DNA of 64,000 bases from DASVWZ01 sp963715675 (GCA_963715675.1 OY970265.1:2728001-2792000); one strand, 5' to 3'; positions 27,422 through 36,294 are shown, numbered from the stretch's first letter. Made by a program: numbers and translations. The notes: a model not told the origin generated them from the sequence alone.

Positions 27422-27697
27422 ATGGAGGCGAGGAGAAAACCAATGAGGACAAATGCGGGGACAGACGGGACTGACCCCAATTATTTCCTCCCGAAATGGT
27501 CAGCCGGGAATGACGGGCGGAATTCTTACCTACGCAACGGCGAAGCGTATTTCAATCGCGCCGACAAGTTGGGAACTCCGCACCTGACCACGGATTACAA
27601 TGGGGTGGTGCAGCGCACCGAGGGCGGGTGGCCCTCGATAAGATTCACTCGCACCCCAAAAATAAAACCGCCGGCGCTTACTGGCGCCGGCGGCTGA
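27422..27697 (+). pseudogene. RHS-repeat protein fragment
   Basis: A short open frame contains 'YFNRADKLGTPHLTTDYNG' and then 'VVQRTEGGWPS'. This matches the pattern 'yyhaDhLGTprlvTDanGxvv', the conserved core found near the end of RHS/YD-repeat proteins. Nothing upstream or downstream continues an RHS protein, so it looks like a decayed remnant. The end of the frame runs into the pilus-operon terminator hairpin, so any natural stop is lost. The call rests on one motif. Confidence 0.45.
27655..27693 (-). terminator. Rho-independent terminator of the pilus operon
   Basis: On the minus strand a perfect 10-bp stem (CCGCCGGCGC / GCGCCGGCGG, 27668-27693) with a six-base loop is followed by TTTTATTTTT. 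It sits about 25 bases beyond the pilQ stop. Confidence 0.85.
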
Positions 27698-27717
27698 TTC
27701 GCGTTTTTACCAGTCTA

Positions 27718-29796
27718 CTAGGTCTGAATAATGCGCGGAGTGATGAAGAAAATCAGCTCCTGGTTCTGCGTGCTCACCGTGCTGTGCTTGAACAGGTTGC
27801 CCAGCCACGGAATGTTGCCCAGCAGCGGCACCTGGCTCACGGTGACCGAGTTGTTGGTCTGAATCACGCCGCCGATCACCACCGTTCCCCCGTCGGTGAC
27901 CAGAACCTGCGTTGTCGCCTGCTGCGTGATCAACGTCGGGTTGCCCTGGATCGACTCGCCGAAGTCCGGTGTGGTGTTTTCCACGTCGACATTCAGGAAG
28001 ATGGTCCCTTCCGAAGTGATCTGCGGAATCACCGTCAACCGCAGGAATGCGTCCACGTAAGTCACCGTCGGAGGTCCGCCCAACTGCGCCTGGGTGACGA
28101 TGGGCACGCGCACCCCCTGCTTGACCAGTGCCTGAATATTGTTTTGCGTCACCACCCGCGGCCTGGACAGAATCTTCACCAGACCGCGAGACTCCGCCAT
28201 GGTCAGCATTGCATCCAGGCGAACGTGCGCGCTCTTGGTGAGAAAGTCAATACCGCTGGTGGGTGAGGCCACACCCAGGTTGGTGAACAGCGGAATCTGC
28301 GCTCCCGTGGTGGTGCTGGGCGCGGAAGTTCCGATAATCGGGTAATAAGGAATAAATCCAAAGGTGGAAGTCGGCGTTACCCCAACCGAGGGGTTGCCTC
28401 CCACCGACGACCCGCTGTTTCCAAAGGCAAATCCAAGCTCGGTGCCGATATCTCGCGCAAAGCTCCGCGTGGCTGCCACCACTCGGGCTTCGATTTCCAC
28501 CTGCTGGGTCTTACGGTCCAGTTGGGTCAGAAGCCGGTCGATATTGGGCACCACGGCGGGCACATCGGTCACAATGATGGCATTGGTGCGTTCATCGGCG
28601 ATGACGTCCCCGCGCTGCGTGACGAACTTTTTCACCGTCATCACCAGGTCTTTGGCATGGGCGTAGCTCATGAAGCGGGTGAAGGTGACCTTGTCGACCG
28701 CCAACGCTTCCGCTTCACGCTCCGCGCGATGCGCTTCCGCTTCGTGACGCATGGTGTCGATGGTGGCAATCCGCAAAACATTGCCATCCAGTTGCCGCGA
28801 CAGATCGTTGTTCTTCAGCACGATGTCCAGTGCCTGGTCCCACGGCACATCATCCAGCACGATGGTCAGGGTACCCTTGACGTTCGGATCCAGCACCACG
28901 TTCAGGCCGCTGATTTCGTGAATCAGGCGGAAGAAATCCTTCAAGTCCACGTCTTTCAGGTTGACCGAAATCGGCTCGCCGGTGTATTTCGGTTCGCTGT
29001 TCGCCGGCAGTTGCGCCGATTGCGCTTTCTGTTCCGCCGCCAGATTCACCGCCGGCGTTATGGTCGTGTTGGCGGTGGCTTCCCCGCTCTGCGCCTGCAT
29101 GGAGGCGCTTGCCACCGGCAACAGATTGCCTTCCGGCTTTTCCACGAATTTCGCCGCCGCGTCCGTGGCCCGTGCCTGCAGGTTGGCCTCGGCAGGCTTC
29201 GCTTCGGCCGCCGTTTTCTGGTACGACGGTTCCACCATCACGAACTCGCTGGCCGAGGTACTGCCTGCGGCCGGCTGCTTCCCTTCCACTGCCGCGGTAC
29301 CCGCCGGCTGCGCCGGCATTGCCGCCTGGGCCGCCGCCACCGGCGCGCTGGCCGGAACCGGCTGCGAATTCTTGGCCGTGGTTGCCGTGGGATGCAGTGT
29401 CACCACCAGCTTGTCGCCGGCCGGCGCAAATTCATACCGGCACGGCTTCAGCAGGTCGATCACCACGCTGGTCGTGGGCGGCGTGCGCCCGTCCATGCCG
29501 ATGCGGACCCCCTTGATCCCGTCGCGTCCCACCGCAATGTGATTCTGCGGGGTTCCCGCCACGGTGTTGGGCAGGCTCATCAACACGCGCGATGGCGAGT
29601 CCAGTGTGGTCAGCGTGGGAGTCACGGCCCCGTGGGCAGAAACTTCCACCCGGATTCCGTCCCCCGCCTGCAGTACTTCCACCTTCTGCAGCGTGGCGTG
29701 GTTGCTTGCGCCGGTGCTCGTGCTCGGCGTCTCCGCGGTCGCGGCCAGGACCGGAACCAGCAGCAGTAGCGTTATCCCCAGCAGTTGCTTTCGCAT
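27718..29796 (-). CDS. pilQ: Type IV pilus secretin PilQ
   Basis: A protein of about 692 residues forming the outer-membrane pore for type IV pili. Order: signal peptide; AMIN-type beta domain (VEVLQAGDGIRVEVSAHG); Ala/Pro-rich linker; secretin N-domains ('VNLKDVDLKDFFRLIHEIS' and 'GLNVVLDPNVKGTLTIVLDDV'); N1 domain ('FVTQRGDVIADERTNAIIV'); and the secretin barrel with 'VEIEARVVAATRSFARDIG' and 'VPLLGNIPWLGNLFK'. The ATG at 29796 has a good AGGAGAAGGG, whereas the GTG 15 bases upstream overlaps it. It is the last gene of the HTH-pilM-N-O-P-Q operon. Confidence 0.95.
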   Translation of the reverse strand: MRKQLLGITLLLLVPVLAATAETPSTSTGASNHATLQKVEVLQAGDGIRVEVSAHGAVTPTLTTLDSPSRVLMSLPNTVAGTPQNHIAVGRDGIKGVRIGMDGRTPPTTSVVIDLLKPCRYEFAPAGDKLVVTLHPTATTAKNSQPVPASAPVAAAQAAMPAQPAGTAAVEGKQPAAGSTSASEFVMVEPSYQKTAAEAKPAEANLQARATDAAAKFVEKPEGNLLPVASASMQAQSGEATANTTITPAVNLAAEQKAQSAQLPANSEPKYTGEPISVNLKDVDLKDFFRLIHEISGLNVVLDPNVKGTLTIVLDDVPWDQALDIVLKNNDLSRQLDGNVLRIATIDTMRHEAEAHRAEREAEALAVDKVTFTRFMSYAHAKDLVMTVKKFVTQRGDVIADERTNAIIVTDVPAVVPNIDRLLTQLDRKTQQVEIEARVVAATRSFARDIGTELGFAFGNSGSSVGGNPSVGVTPTSTFGFIPYYPIIGTSAPSTTTGAQIPLFTNLGVASPTSGIDFLTKSAHVRLDAMLTMAESRGLVKILSRPRVVTQNNIQALVKQGVRVPIVTQAQLGGPPTVTYVDAFLRLTVIPQITSEGTIFLNVDVENTTPDFGESIQGNPTLITQQATTQVLVTDGGTVVIGGVIQTNNSVTVSQVPLLGNIPWLGNLFKHSTVSTQNQELIFFITPRIIQT

Positions 29797-29859
29797 TTCC
29801 CTTCTCCTCACGGGCTCGCGCTTGGCGCGCCTTGTACTCCCTGTCGAATTCGTTGCTTA

Positions 29860-29880
29860 CGGACCAGCCTTGCTGGTCCG
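29860..29880. repeat. Perfect hairpin in the pilP-pilQ gap
   Basis: CGGACCAGC and GCTGGTCCG pair over a three-base loop. In the operon direction the hairpin lies about 65 bases before the pilQ start. No T tract follows on that strand, so it is more likely an RNA-processing or stability element than a terminator. Confidence 0.5.
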
Positions 29881-29894
29881 CTTTTACCCCGCGG

Positions 29895-30710
29895 TTATAC
29901 CGCCGGGGTTGAAATCTTCTTGGTAACTTCCCGGGTAAACGGTTTGCCCAGCTTGTCCTCGATGGTTTCCTTGAAAATGATCGAGTCCCCGGTGATCTTC
30001 ACCACATATCCGTTGAACACCGGATCGTTTTCCCGGAGGAAATAAGCCTTGTTCATGGCATTCACCACCACCGCGATCATTCCCGTGTCAGCTTTGACAA
30101 CCCCAGTTAGCGCAATCTGATCCACCGCCAGACACCGCTTTCCGGTGCTGCAGCCGGAACCACCCGCAATATGACTCACCACCGGGCTGATGAACGGATC
30201 TCGCCGCGAGCCCATGCTCAGGCTCTTGGGTTCGTCCTTCTTGTCCGTCGAAGTCTTTTGGTCTTCCACCGCGACTTCCGGTTTCGCCTCCTCCGGTTTG
30301 GCCTGCTCCGGTTTGGCGGCAGCGCTCGCAGGCTGGGCCGGAGCTGTTGCCGCCTTGGCACTGGCCTGCGGCTTGCCATGGCCGTTCTTCTGCTCCTGGT
30401 TCGCCGCCGGAACTACGGTGACGGCCGGCAGCTTGGTGCCCGCATTCTGCGGCCCCGTGGCCGGAGTGTGCACCGCCGGTTTCGCGGAAGATGTCGCCGC
30501 CGCAGGCTTGGAAGCCGGTGCAGAAGCGTGGTTGCTGGCCGGCGCGGCCGCTGGTTTCGGCGTCCCCGACAGCGCCGCATCCGAGGCTGCGGCCTGCTGC
30601 TGTTGTACCGTGTTGAGTTTTGCCTTGGTGCTCTCGATGATGCTCGGGTTCTGCCCCCAGGCGGTCCCCAGGGCCAGGCCGGTTGCCAGGATTGCCGTGG
30701 TCAGCTTCAT
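29895..30710 (-). CDS. pilP: Type IV pilus inner-membrane lipoprotein-like PilP
   Basis: A 271-residue protein. The signal peptide (MKLTTAILATGLALGTAWG) is followed by a long Ala/Pro/Lys/Glu-rich linker (residues about 45-165) and a PilP domain: 'RRDPFISPV', 'LTGVVKADTGMIAVV' and 'AYFLRENDPVFNGYVVKIT'. It connects the PilN/O inner-membrane platform with the PilQ secretin. The linker is longer than in proteobacterial PilP, as often in this phylum. There is no lipobox Cys, unlike classical PilP. The start overlaps the pilO stop by 4 bases. Confidence 0.88.
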   Translation of the reverse strand: MKLTTAILATGLALGTAWGQNPSIIESTKAKLNTVQQQQAAASDAALSGTPKPAAAPASNHASAPASKPAAATSSAKPAVHTPATGPQNAGTKLPAVTVVPAANQEQKNGHGKPQASAKAATAPAQPASAAAKPEQAKPEEAKPEVAVEDQKTSTDKKDEPKSLSMGSRRDPFISPVVSHIAGGSGCSTGKRCLAVDQIALTGVVKADTGMIAVVVNAMNKAYFLRENDPVFNGYVVKITGDSIIFKETIEDKLGKPFTREVTKKISTPAV

Positions 30711-31339
30711 AGGGCTCCCTTCACTGTCCCGGGCGCGGTGCTGGGCGGCTCCAGGTCATGACTGAAGAATGTGGTCGCGCTGCAGGTCACCACAATGCTT
30801 TCATTGGGCGCGTACTGGTACGTATGTTTCACCTTCGCGTCGGTCGGCTTGTGGGTGCTTGCCATCAGCACCCCGGAAACGTTGACAATCCGCTCCAGTT
30901 TGCCCACCCGGTCAAAAAAGTTCAGCACCGAGTAGTACGGGCCGTCCAATTCCATCTCGAAGGGCAGTTCGCTGTAGAACTCTTTGGTGGAAGTCGGTTT
31001 CGCGGTGTAGCGCCGGATTTCCACGCCCGCCTTCAGCGCTTCCGCATCGATGGTCTTTATGAACCCGTCGACTTCCTTCTCGTCCGGAACGATCCTTCGT
31101 TCAATTTCCAGCTGCTGCTTCAGGTTCGCCAGCTGGCGGTCCATGTCCTTCAGCTTGGGTTGGTAGGCCTGCAGTTCGGCGTTCTCCCGCAGCTTGCTGT
31201 CCAGTGTCTGCTGGGCCTCCGCGTTGCCGTCGCGCTGCGACCTGAACAGCGTGAAGTACAGCCCGACCGTCACCAGCGCTCCCCCCAGCAGCAGGGCTCC
31301 CCATTGCTTCAGATTCGGTAGTTCGCTGAAGTTCTCCAT
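30707..31339 (-). CDS. pilO: Type IV pilus assembly protein PilO
   Basis: A 210-residue inner-membrane protein. Order: a short cytoplasmic N-terminus; one TM helix (WGALLLGGALVTVGLYFTLF); a periplasmic coiled coil (about residues 40-85, 'KLKDMDRQLANLKQQLEIE'); and a ferredoxin-like domain with 'YYSVLNFFDRVGKLERIVNV'. It pairs with PilN to form the alignment complex. The stop/start overlap (ATGA) with pilP and the nine-base gap from pilN show tight translational coupling. Confidence 0.92.
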   Translation of the reverse strand: MENFSELPNLKQWGALLLGGALVTVGLYFTLFRSQRDGNAEAQQTLDSKLRENAELQAYQPKLKDMDRQLANLKQQLEIERRIVPDEKEVDGFIKTIDAEALKAGVEIRRYTAKPTSTKEFYSELPFEMELDGPYYSVLNFFDRVGKLERIVNVSGVLMASTHKPTDAKVKHTYQYAPNESIVVTCSATTFFSHDLEPPSTAPGTVKGAL

Positions 31340-31348
31340 AATTCCGTC

Positions 31349-31933
31349 CTAGGACTTGCCTTTCTCGCAGGTCAAGGTAAACTGAAACGCCTGCATCTCT
31401 TTGTAGGTTTCGTCCTGATAGGTTTCCTTGATCTCGATGTTGCGGAAATACCCCGTCTTCTGCAGGTTCTCGATCAGCGAGGCAACCGCATCGGTGCTTA
31501 ACGCCATGCCTTCGATATCCACCGACGCGCCCTCGTCCTTCATCGTGCTCAGCCACACCGCTTCCGTGCTGTTGATGGTGTCGCCGATCGTGTTGAGCAG
31601 GTTCACCGGTCCGGCCTGGTTGGCCCGCAACTGGTCGATCACGTCCACCCGCCGCTTATAGTTGTTCGCCTGCCGCTGCCGCTCCAGGTACTTCTGCTTC
31701 ACGTCCGCCAGTTTCCGGTTCGTCTCCTCGGCGGTTTGCGTCTTCGCCGCGATGTCTTTCTTCTGTTTGTCGAGCCGCATCCAGTACCCGGCATTCACCG
31801 CTCCCGCCAGCACCAGCACCAGCAGGATCTTGATCTTCGGAGAACTCGGTTCTCCCATCTCCAGCGTGACGGTGGGCAGTGCGCTCCGTTTGTTCTTCGG
31901 TTTCGGTGCTCCCAGCAGATTGATTCGGATCAT
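31349..31933 (-). CDS. pilN: Type IV pilus assembly protein PilN
   Basis: A 194-residue protein with the conserved N-terminal 'MIRINLLG' that binds PilM, one TM helix (IKILLVLVLAGAVNAGYWM), a coiled coil (about residues 55-95) and a periplasmic alpha/beta domain ('STEAVWLSTMKDEGASVDIE'). The start overlaps the pilM stop by four bases. It partners with PilO. Confidence 0.93.
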   Translation of the reverse strand: MIRINLLGAPKPKNKRSALPTVTLEMGEPSSPKIKILLVLVLAGAVNAGYWMRLDKQKKDIAAKTQTAEETNRKLADVKQKYLERQRQANNYKRRVDVIDQLRANQAGPVNLLNTIGDTINSTEAVWLSTMKDEGASVDIEGMALSTDAVASLIENLQKTGYFRNIEIKETYQDETYKEMQAFQFTLTCEKGKS

Positions 31934-32985
31934 AGGTTTTCAAAACTCCTTAACGCCAAACCTACCGCCACGGCCAGTTGGCCGGCGTTTTTCTCGATCA
32001 GTTCCGCTCCCGCCCCGTCCGTCGGAGGCGCAATCCTCTGGAAGGGATTGAAGATCTCCACCGGCAGCGAGAACTCCTGGCGCAGCGCTTCAATCAACCC
32101 GGGAACCTGCGACGATCCCCCCGCCAGGTAAATCTTTTCAATGTGCTCTCCGGCCGCGCTGGCCCGGAAGAAATCGAACGTCTTCTGGATTTCCAGCACG
32201 ATGATCTCGGTCACCTGTTGCAGGATCGGGGTCTTTGCGTCTTCGCTCACCGTGCCGACCTTGTTGCCCAGCTTCAGCGACTCCGCATCCTCAAAGCTCA
32301 AATCCAGTTCCTTTTGCAGCGAGTCGGTGTACTGGTGCCCGCCCACGCTGACGTCGCGCGGGAACAGCGGCGTCGTCCCCTTCACAATGTTGATGTTCAT
32401 CACGCTGGCGCCCAGGTTGAGCAACGCCACCACCTGTCCCGGCGCGGGCTCGTAGTTGTACTCGTAGCAGTTCTGCAGGGCCAGCGCGTCAATGTCCACG
32501 ATCGCCGGAGTTTTCCCCGCCATCGAAAGCACGTTGGTGTAGTTGAGAATCTTGTCTTTCTTCACCGCCACCAGCAGCACGTCCATCTGCGGGTTCCCCA
32601 CGTCTTCCGACAGAATCTGGTAGTCGAGGTTCACGTCCGCCAGATCGAAGGGGATGTGTTGCGCCGCTTCCTTCTGGATGGTGTCGGCAAGTTCCGCATC
32701 GCTCATCGACGGCAGCGAGATCTTCTTCACGATCACCGAGTGCCCGCTCACCGCCGTCGCCACCGCTTTGGTCTTGATCTGGTTGTCGGTGAACAGCTTG
32801 GTGATCGCGCTCGATACCGTGCCCGAATCCACGATCATCGAATCCACAACGATATCCGGCGCCAGAGGTTCCAATCCGAGGTGCACCACTTCCAGCCCAC
32901 CTCGCCCCTTCTTCAGTTCGACCGCCTTGATGCTGGACGATCCCACGTCCAGCCCCACAATCGCCTTCGATCCGAATCCAAACAT
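31930..32985 (-). CDS. pilM: Type IV pilus actin-like protein PilM
   Basis: A 351-residue cytoplasmic actin/FtsA-like ATP-binding protein. It contains 'VGLDVGSSSIKAVELKKG' (phosphate 1), 'VDIDALALQNCYEY' and 'IYLAGGSSQVPGLIEALRQ' (adenosine motif). The start is taken at MFGFGSKAI, preceded by GGCGG; the frame runs 44 codons further upstream without family similarity and overlaps the HTH gene. It recruits PilN on the cytoplasmic side of the pilus machine. Confidence 0.94.
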   Translation of the reverse strand: MFGFGSKAIVGLDVGSSSIKAVELKKGRGGLEVVHLGLEPLAPDIVVDSMIVDSGTVSSAITKLFTDNQIKTKAVATAVSGHSVIVKKISLPSMSDAELADTIQKEAAQHIPFDLADVNLDYQILSEDVGNPQMDVLLVAVKKDKILNYTNVLSMAGKTPAIVDIDALALQNCYEYNYEPAPGQVVALLNLGASVMNINIVKGTTPLFPRDVSVGGHQYTDSLQKELDLSFEDAESLKLGNKVGTVSEDAKTPILQQVTEIIVLEIQKTFDFFRASAAGEHIEKIYLAGGSSQVPGLIEALRQEFSLPVEIFNPFQRIAPPTDGAGAELIEKNAGQLAVAVGLALRSFENL

Positions 32986-33035
32986 GTGCCCGCCTTTGCT
33001 TGTGTGGCGCGGACTTTCTTGTCCGCCGCCTTCTC

Positions 33036-33269
33036 CTAAACTTGCCCCGCGGCCTTTGCCGCCACCGACTTCTTCCCGCTTTTCGGCTCCATCTGGTTGG
33101 ACTTCTCTTCCATCCACTGGTCCAGCTTCGACTTCTTGAACCGCCAGCGGTTCCCCAGCTTGAAGGCCGGAATCTTCTGCTCTCCAACGTACTTGTACAG
33201 CGTGTCCGGACTCACCCCCAGGTATTGCGCTGCCTGGCGAATGTTCATCACTTCACGCGGGTCGGCCAT
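33036..33269 (-). CDS. Helix-turn-helix (excisionase-like, HTH_17) DNA-binding protein
   Basis: A 77-residue protein. 'MNIRQAAQYLGVSPDTLYKY', then 'VGEQKIPAFKLGNRWRFKKS' and 'KLDQWMEE', is the complete MerR-like winged helix of the excisionase/HTH_17 family. A basic, Ala/Lys-rich tail (KSGKKSVAAKAAG) follows. It is 50 bases upstream of pilM on the same strand and is probably co-transcribed, so it may regulate the pilus genes. This is inferred from position only. Confidence 0.85.
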   Translation of the reverse strand: MADPREVMNIRQAAQYLGVSPDTLYKYVGEQKIPAFKLGNRWRFKKSKLDQWMEEKSNQMEPKSGKKSVAAKAAGQV

Positions 33270-33778
33270 AGTTTCTTTTTCCTTTCCACAGAATCTTTTG
33301 GGAGAAGACTCGCTCGAACCACCATTCCCGTCCGAATGAATCTAAGTGTCCCGAGCATATATCAACCCGAAAAAGCACGAGGTCAAGGCCAATTTCCGAG
33401 TTTTTCAGGGTTTTATGCCTGTTTTCTGGAAAGTAACCAAGAGTAAGTTGCACATCGTCCCTATATATTGTGCTCTTTGCTCATACCCATACAACAGGGA
33501 GTACCGCTCTTGCGCCAGAACTTGCAGTTTTGCGCATCTCGTAACTAAGGTACTAGAGACGGTACGAAGGTAGCGGAACCTGCGGAAACTCCTGTGTTAT
33601 CAACGCGTTTTTGGACCGTCCCCCTGCCCAGTTTGGGTCCTGCGAAGGCTCCCACCTCGAACCCTCCCGATCTCCTGGTCAGCCATCCGTGAACCTCCCT
33701 CGCCGGTCCGGCTATCTCCCTCAATACTTCCTCCATTTGCCGGCCCGGGTTAGTCTGGTTCCTTTGGAGGACCTTGCT
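33270..33778. other. Intergenic region upstream of the pilus operon
   Basis: About 510 bases between the divergent HTH/pil operon and the doxX pseudogene. It should hold the pil promoter. No clear -35/-10, operator or repeat was identified. Confidence 0.4.
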
Positions 33779-34203
33779 TTGCGCTTTCTGGATCGGCTTC
33801 AACCCCTCGGCTTGCTGGTCTTGCGCCTGGTGCTGGGCGCCATCATGACCGTCCACGGATATCACAAGATCTTCGGCGGAATGTCCCATTTCGTCCCGAC
33901 GGTCGCCCACCTCGGCCTCCCCGCCTGGATGGCCTACCTGTCCGCGGGAACCGAATTCTTTGGTGGGATTCTGCTCCTGGTCGGCCTTGTAACCCGCTGC
34001 GCCGCCCTGGCCGTAATGATCGACATGATTGTCGCATCTGGAAAGTTCACTGGCACAATGGCCTCATGGGTCAGGGAGGATACGAGTTCCCACTCAGCCT
34101 CGCCGCCATCGCTTTCGCCCTGATTTTTTTTGGCGGAGGCCCAATCGCGCTCGACGCCATCCGCCGCGGCGGAGGCGGAGTCTCCAAACCTCGAAAACCA
34201 TAG
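33779..34203 (+). pseudogene. DoxX family protein, frameshifted
   Basis: From a TTG at 33779, eight bases after GGAGG, the frame reads 'MRFLDRLQPLGLLVLRLVLG', 'HGYHKIFGGMSHFV', 'LSAGTEFFGGILLLVGL' and 'MIDMIVA', the four-helix DoxX membrane family. Near 34036 one base is missing. Shifting frame restores 'WKVHWHNGLMGQGGYEFPLS', 'FALIFFGGGPIALDAI' and a natural stop at 34203. Without the shift the protein ends in an unrelated Ser-rich tail at 34123. Either the gene is newly broken or this is a sequencing error. DoxX proteins are linked to redox homeostasis. Confidence 0.75.
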
Positions 34204-34232
34204 CGAAGGCACTAATCTTTCAGGTTCCTCAG

Positions 34233-34421
34233 TGATCCGGAGCCTGCCCCTGAGCGAGTCGAAGGGTGTCCTCTGTGGACAAAAAGTCTCCTTCGTGACC
34301 CTTAGTGTCCTTGGTGGTTAGAATCGGCCCCCGCCATGCCACCCCCCAATTTGACTGCCCCCCAGCGCGCTAGGCTTCCTGCCGAGGGCAGTGGCCTCGC
34401 TTCATAAACCACCAAGGACAC
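34233..34421. repeat. Dispersed repeat with 15-bp inverted arms
   Basis: The left part (GATCCGGAGCCTGCCCCTGA, AGTCGAAGGGTGTCCTCTGT, then GCCATGCCACCCCCCAATTT) is repeated at 36168-36274 in degenerate form. Within this copy GTGTCCTTGGTGGTT (34305-34319) is a perfect inverted match to AACCACCAAGGACAC (34407-34421). Confidence 0.6.
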
Positions 34422-34460
34422 GAAGTTCCACCAAGGCACAATTTCCTCAGGTTTGTTTAG

Positions 34461-34590
34461 TTGTGATAGCCGAGACTTGACTTTGCACACCACGCTGTCG
34501 GATGGGGTCGCTATTGTCAGCCCGTAACAGGGATCTTGAGCGTAATGGCCGAAGGACGACCAAACGGCGCGAGCTGCTGAGAACGCCTGG
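34461..34590. repeat. Dispersed intergenic repeat, pairs with 51411-51532
   Basis: It begins TTGTGATAGCC and continues with CTTGACTTTGC and CACGCTGTCGGAT, then CGAAGGACGACCAAACGGCG and a GCCTGG end. The segment at 51411-51532 follows the same order with about two-thirds identity by eye. It precedes the GloVer gene at 34696 and otherwise holds no gene. Confidence 0.5.
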
Positions 34591-34695
34591 TTTCGTCAGC
34601 TATCGCTCCTGTTCCTTGCAAAACGAGCCGAAAGTCTCTTTGCTGTGTAGTGGTTGAAGGATTAGGATCGTTGGTGCTTAGTTAGGAGAGGCAAC

Positions 34696-35886
34696 ATGAG
34701 TAACTCTCTGGAATGCCGCGTTTCGATGGCGCTGGCTGTCGTGCTTGGGTTGGCAGCTCTGGCACAAGCCCAGACTTTCACCGTACTTTACAACTTTTGC
34801 CCAGGGCGGTATTGCGCAGACGGCGCTGACCCCTACGCGGGTGTCATTCAGGACCCGTCAGGAAATCTGTACGGCACTACTTACGCTGGCGGCGAAGGCG
34901 GCTGCGATGGCCCGTGCGGCGTGGTCTACAAGGTGGACACAGCCGGGGCTGAAACCGTGCTTTACAGCTTCCCCGCCGGGGGCTCAGACGGGGCGAACCC
35001 GGTTGCGCCGCTGGCCTTGGACAAGGCTGGCAACCTGTATGGGACCACCTTTGACGGAGGCTCTTCAGTCGGCCACGGTGTGGTCTTCAAGATTGACACT
35101 GCGGGGAACGAAACGGTGCTGCACAGCTTCACCGGCGGTTCGGACGGCTGTGCTCCAATGCAAGGCTTGGTCGTGGGCAAATCCGGGGACTTGTACGGCA
35201 CCGCCGCCGGATGCGGTTCTTCCAGAGCAGGGACGATATTCAAGATAGATACTGCGGGGACATTTACGCTTCTCCACAGCTTTTCCGGAGCCCCTTCCGA
35301 TGCCTCAGGCCCCTATTACGGGCACCTCGCTGTGGACAGGTCCGGCAACCTCTATGGCGTAACTCTTTGGGGTGGCACTTATCGTCGGGGAGCACTCTAC
35401 AGGCTGAGTAGCAACGGAAGCCTCACTCTGCTACACAGCTTCAGAGGGGGCAAAAGGGACGGTTGCCGCCCCTATGGGTCTGTGACACGGGATAAAGCTG
35501 GAAATCTGTACGGTACGAGCTACAAATGCGGCTCCAGCAACTACGGGACCATATGGAAGGTAAGTAGAACTGGCAAGGAAACCATCTTGCACAACTTCGC
35601 AGGAGGCTCGGCGGACGGCTGCTTCCCGTTTGCGGGCATGACTCTGGACTCGAAGGGCAACGGGTATGGGGTTACCTCGGGCTGCGGTCCTACCTCTGAT
35701 GGGGTCCTGTATGAGCTGACGCGGAGGGGCACACTCACCGTACTGCACGCTTTTGACTACTCAGGTAACGGCGCACCGCCGTTGGGTGAAGTGTTGCGGA
35801 ACGCCAACGGCGCTCTGTTCGGCACCGCCTTGGCGGGCGGGGATGGCAACTACAACGCCGGTACAGTGTGGTCGTACGCGCCCTAA
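34696..35886 (+). CDS. Secreted GloVer-repeat protein (paralogue F)
   Basis: A 396-residue protein with a signal peptide ending LAQAQTF and seven repeats from GNLYGTTYAGG through GNLYGTSYKCG to GALFGTALAGG. The CG-ending repeat motifs and 'SADGCFPFAG' relate it to paralogue E at 9.6-10.8 kb. The Shine-Dalgarno TTAGGAGAGG precedes the ATG. It is isolated from the main island and lies between dispersed repeats. The function is unknown. Confidence 0.85.
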   Translation: MSNSLECRVSMALAVVLGLAALAQAQTFTVLYNFCPGRYCADGADPYAGVIQDPSGNLYGTTYAGGEGGCDGPCGVVYKVDTAGAETVLYSFPAGGSDGANPVAPLALDKAGNLYGTTFDGGSSVGHGVVFKIDTAGNETVLHSFTGGSDGCAPMQGLVVGKSGDLYGTAAGCGSSRAGTIFKIDTAGTFTLLHSFSGAPSDASGPYYGHLAVDRSGNLYGVTLWGGTYRRGALYRLSSNGSLTLLHSFRGGKRDGCRPYGSVTRDKAGNLYGTSYKCGSSNYGTIWKVSRTGKETILHNFAGGSADGCFPFAGMTLDSKGNGYGVTSGCGPTSDGVLYELTRRGTLTVLHAFDYSGNGAPPLGEVLRNANGALFGTALAGGDGNYNAGTVWSYAP

Positions 35887-36082
35887 GCCAATGCTCTAGG
35901 CAAAACCGTTTGACGCGGGGCCTCGCGGCGGCCTGTCCTCCCTGCACAACTGTCGTAAAATCTCCATCTCTAACAATGTCGGCGGCGTCAAGCACTTTTC
36001 GAGCACACTACAGCATGCGCTCCGAGAAGAGCGCCATTTCGCTCTCGTGGATGGTGTTGCTTTTGCCAATTACACTCAAAAC

Positions 36083-36160
36083 CCCCAATTTGGATACCGG
36101 ATCGGTCTCCGACACGTGGAACCTGCCGACCCCGGTCCGCAAGGTCGAGTTCAAACGAAT
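36083..36160. repeat. Dispersed repeat 'TTGGATACCGGATCGG'
   Basis: About 78 bases (TTGGATACCGGATCGGT, CTCCGACACGTGGAACCTGC, then GGTCGAGTTCAA) repeated at 52743-52812 with few mismatches. It is part of a 408-base gene-free interval (35887-36294) made largely of repeats. Confidence 0.65.
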
Positions 36161-36167
36161 ACACCTT

Positions 36168-36274
36168 AGCGATCCGGGGCCTGCCCTGAGCGCAGTCGAA
36201 GGGTGTCCTCTGTGGTTAAGTTCGGACCCTGCCATGCCCCCCTCCATTTGACTGTCTCCGAGCGCTAAGCTAGC
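36168..36274. repeat. Second copy of the 34233-type dispersed repeat
   Basis: GATCCGGGGCCTGCCCTGAG, CAGTCGAAGGGTGTCCTCTG and GCCATGCCCCCCTCCATTTG occur in the same order as at 34233-34375. It abuts the ggt gene. Confidence 0.6.
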
Positions 36275-36294
36275 CTCAGAATTCCGCGAATTCC

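Noticed and set aside
28522..29769. A 415-codon open frame antisense to pilQ
   Set aside because: Arg/His-rich low-complexity translation with no signal or domain. It is the complement of a well-supported gene.
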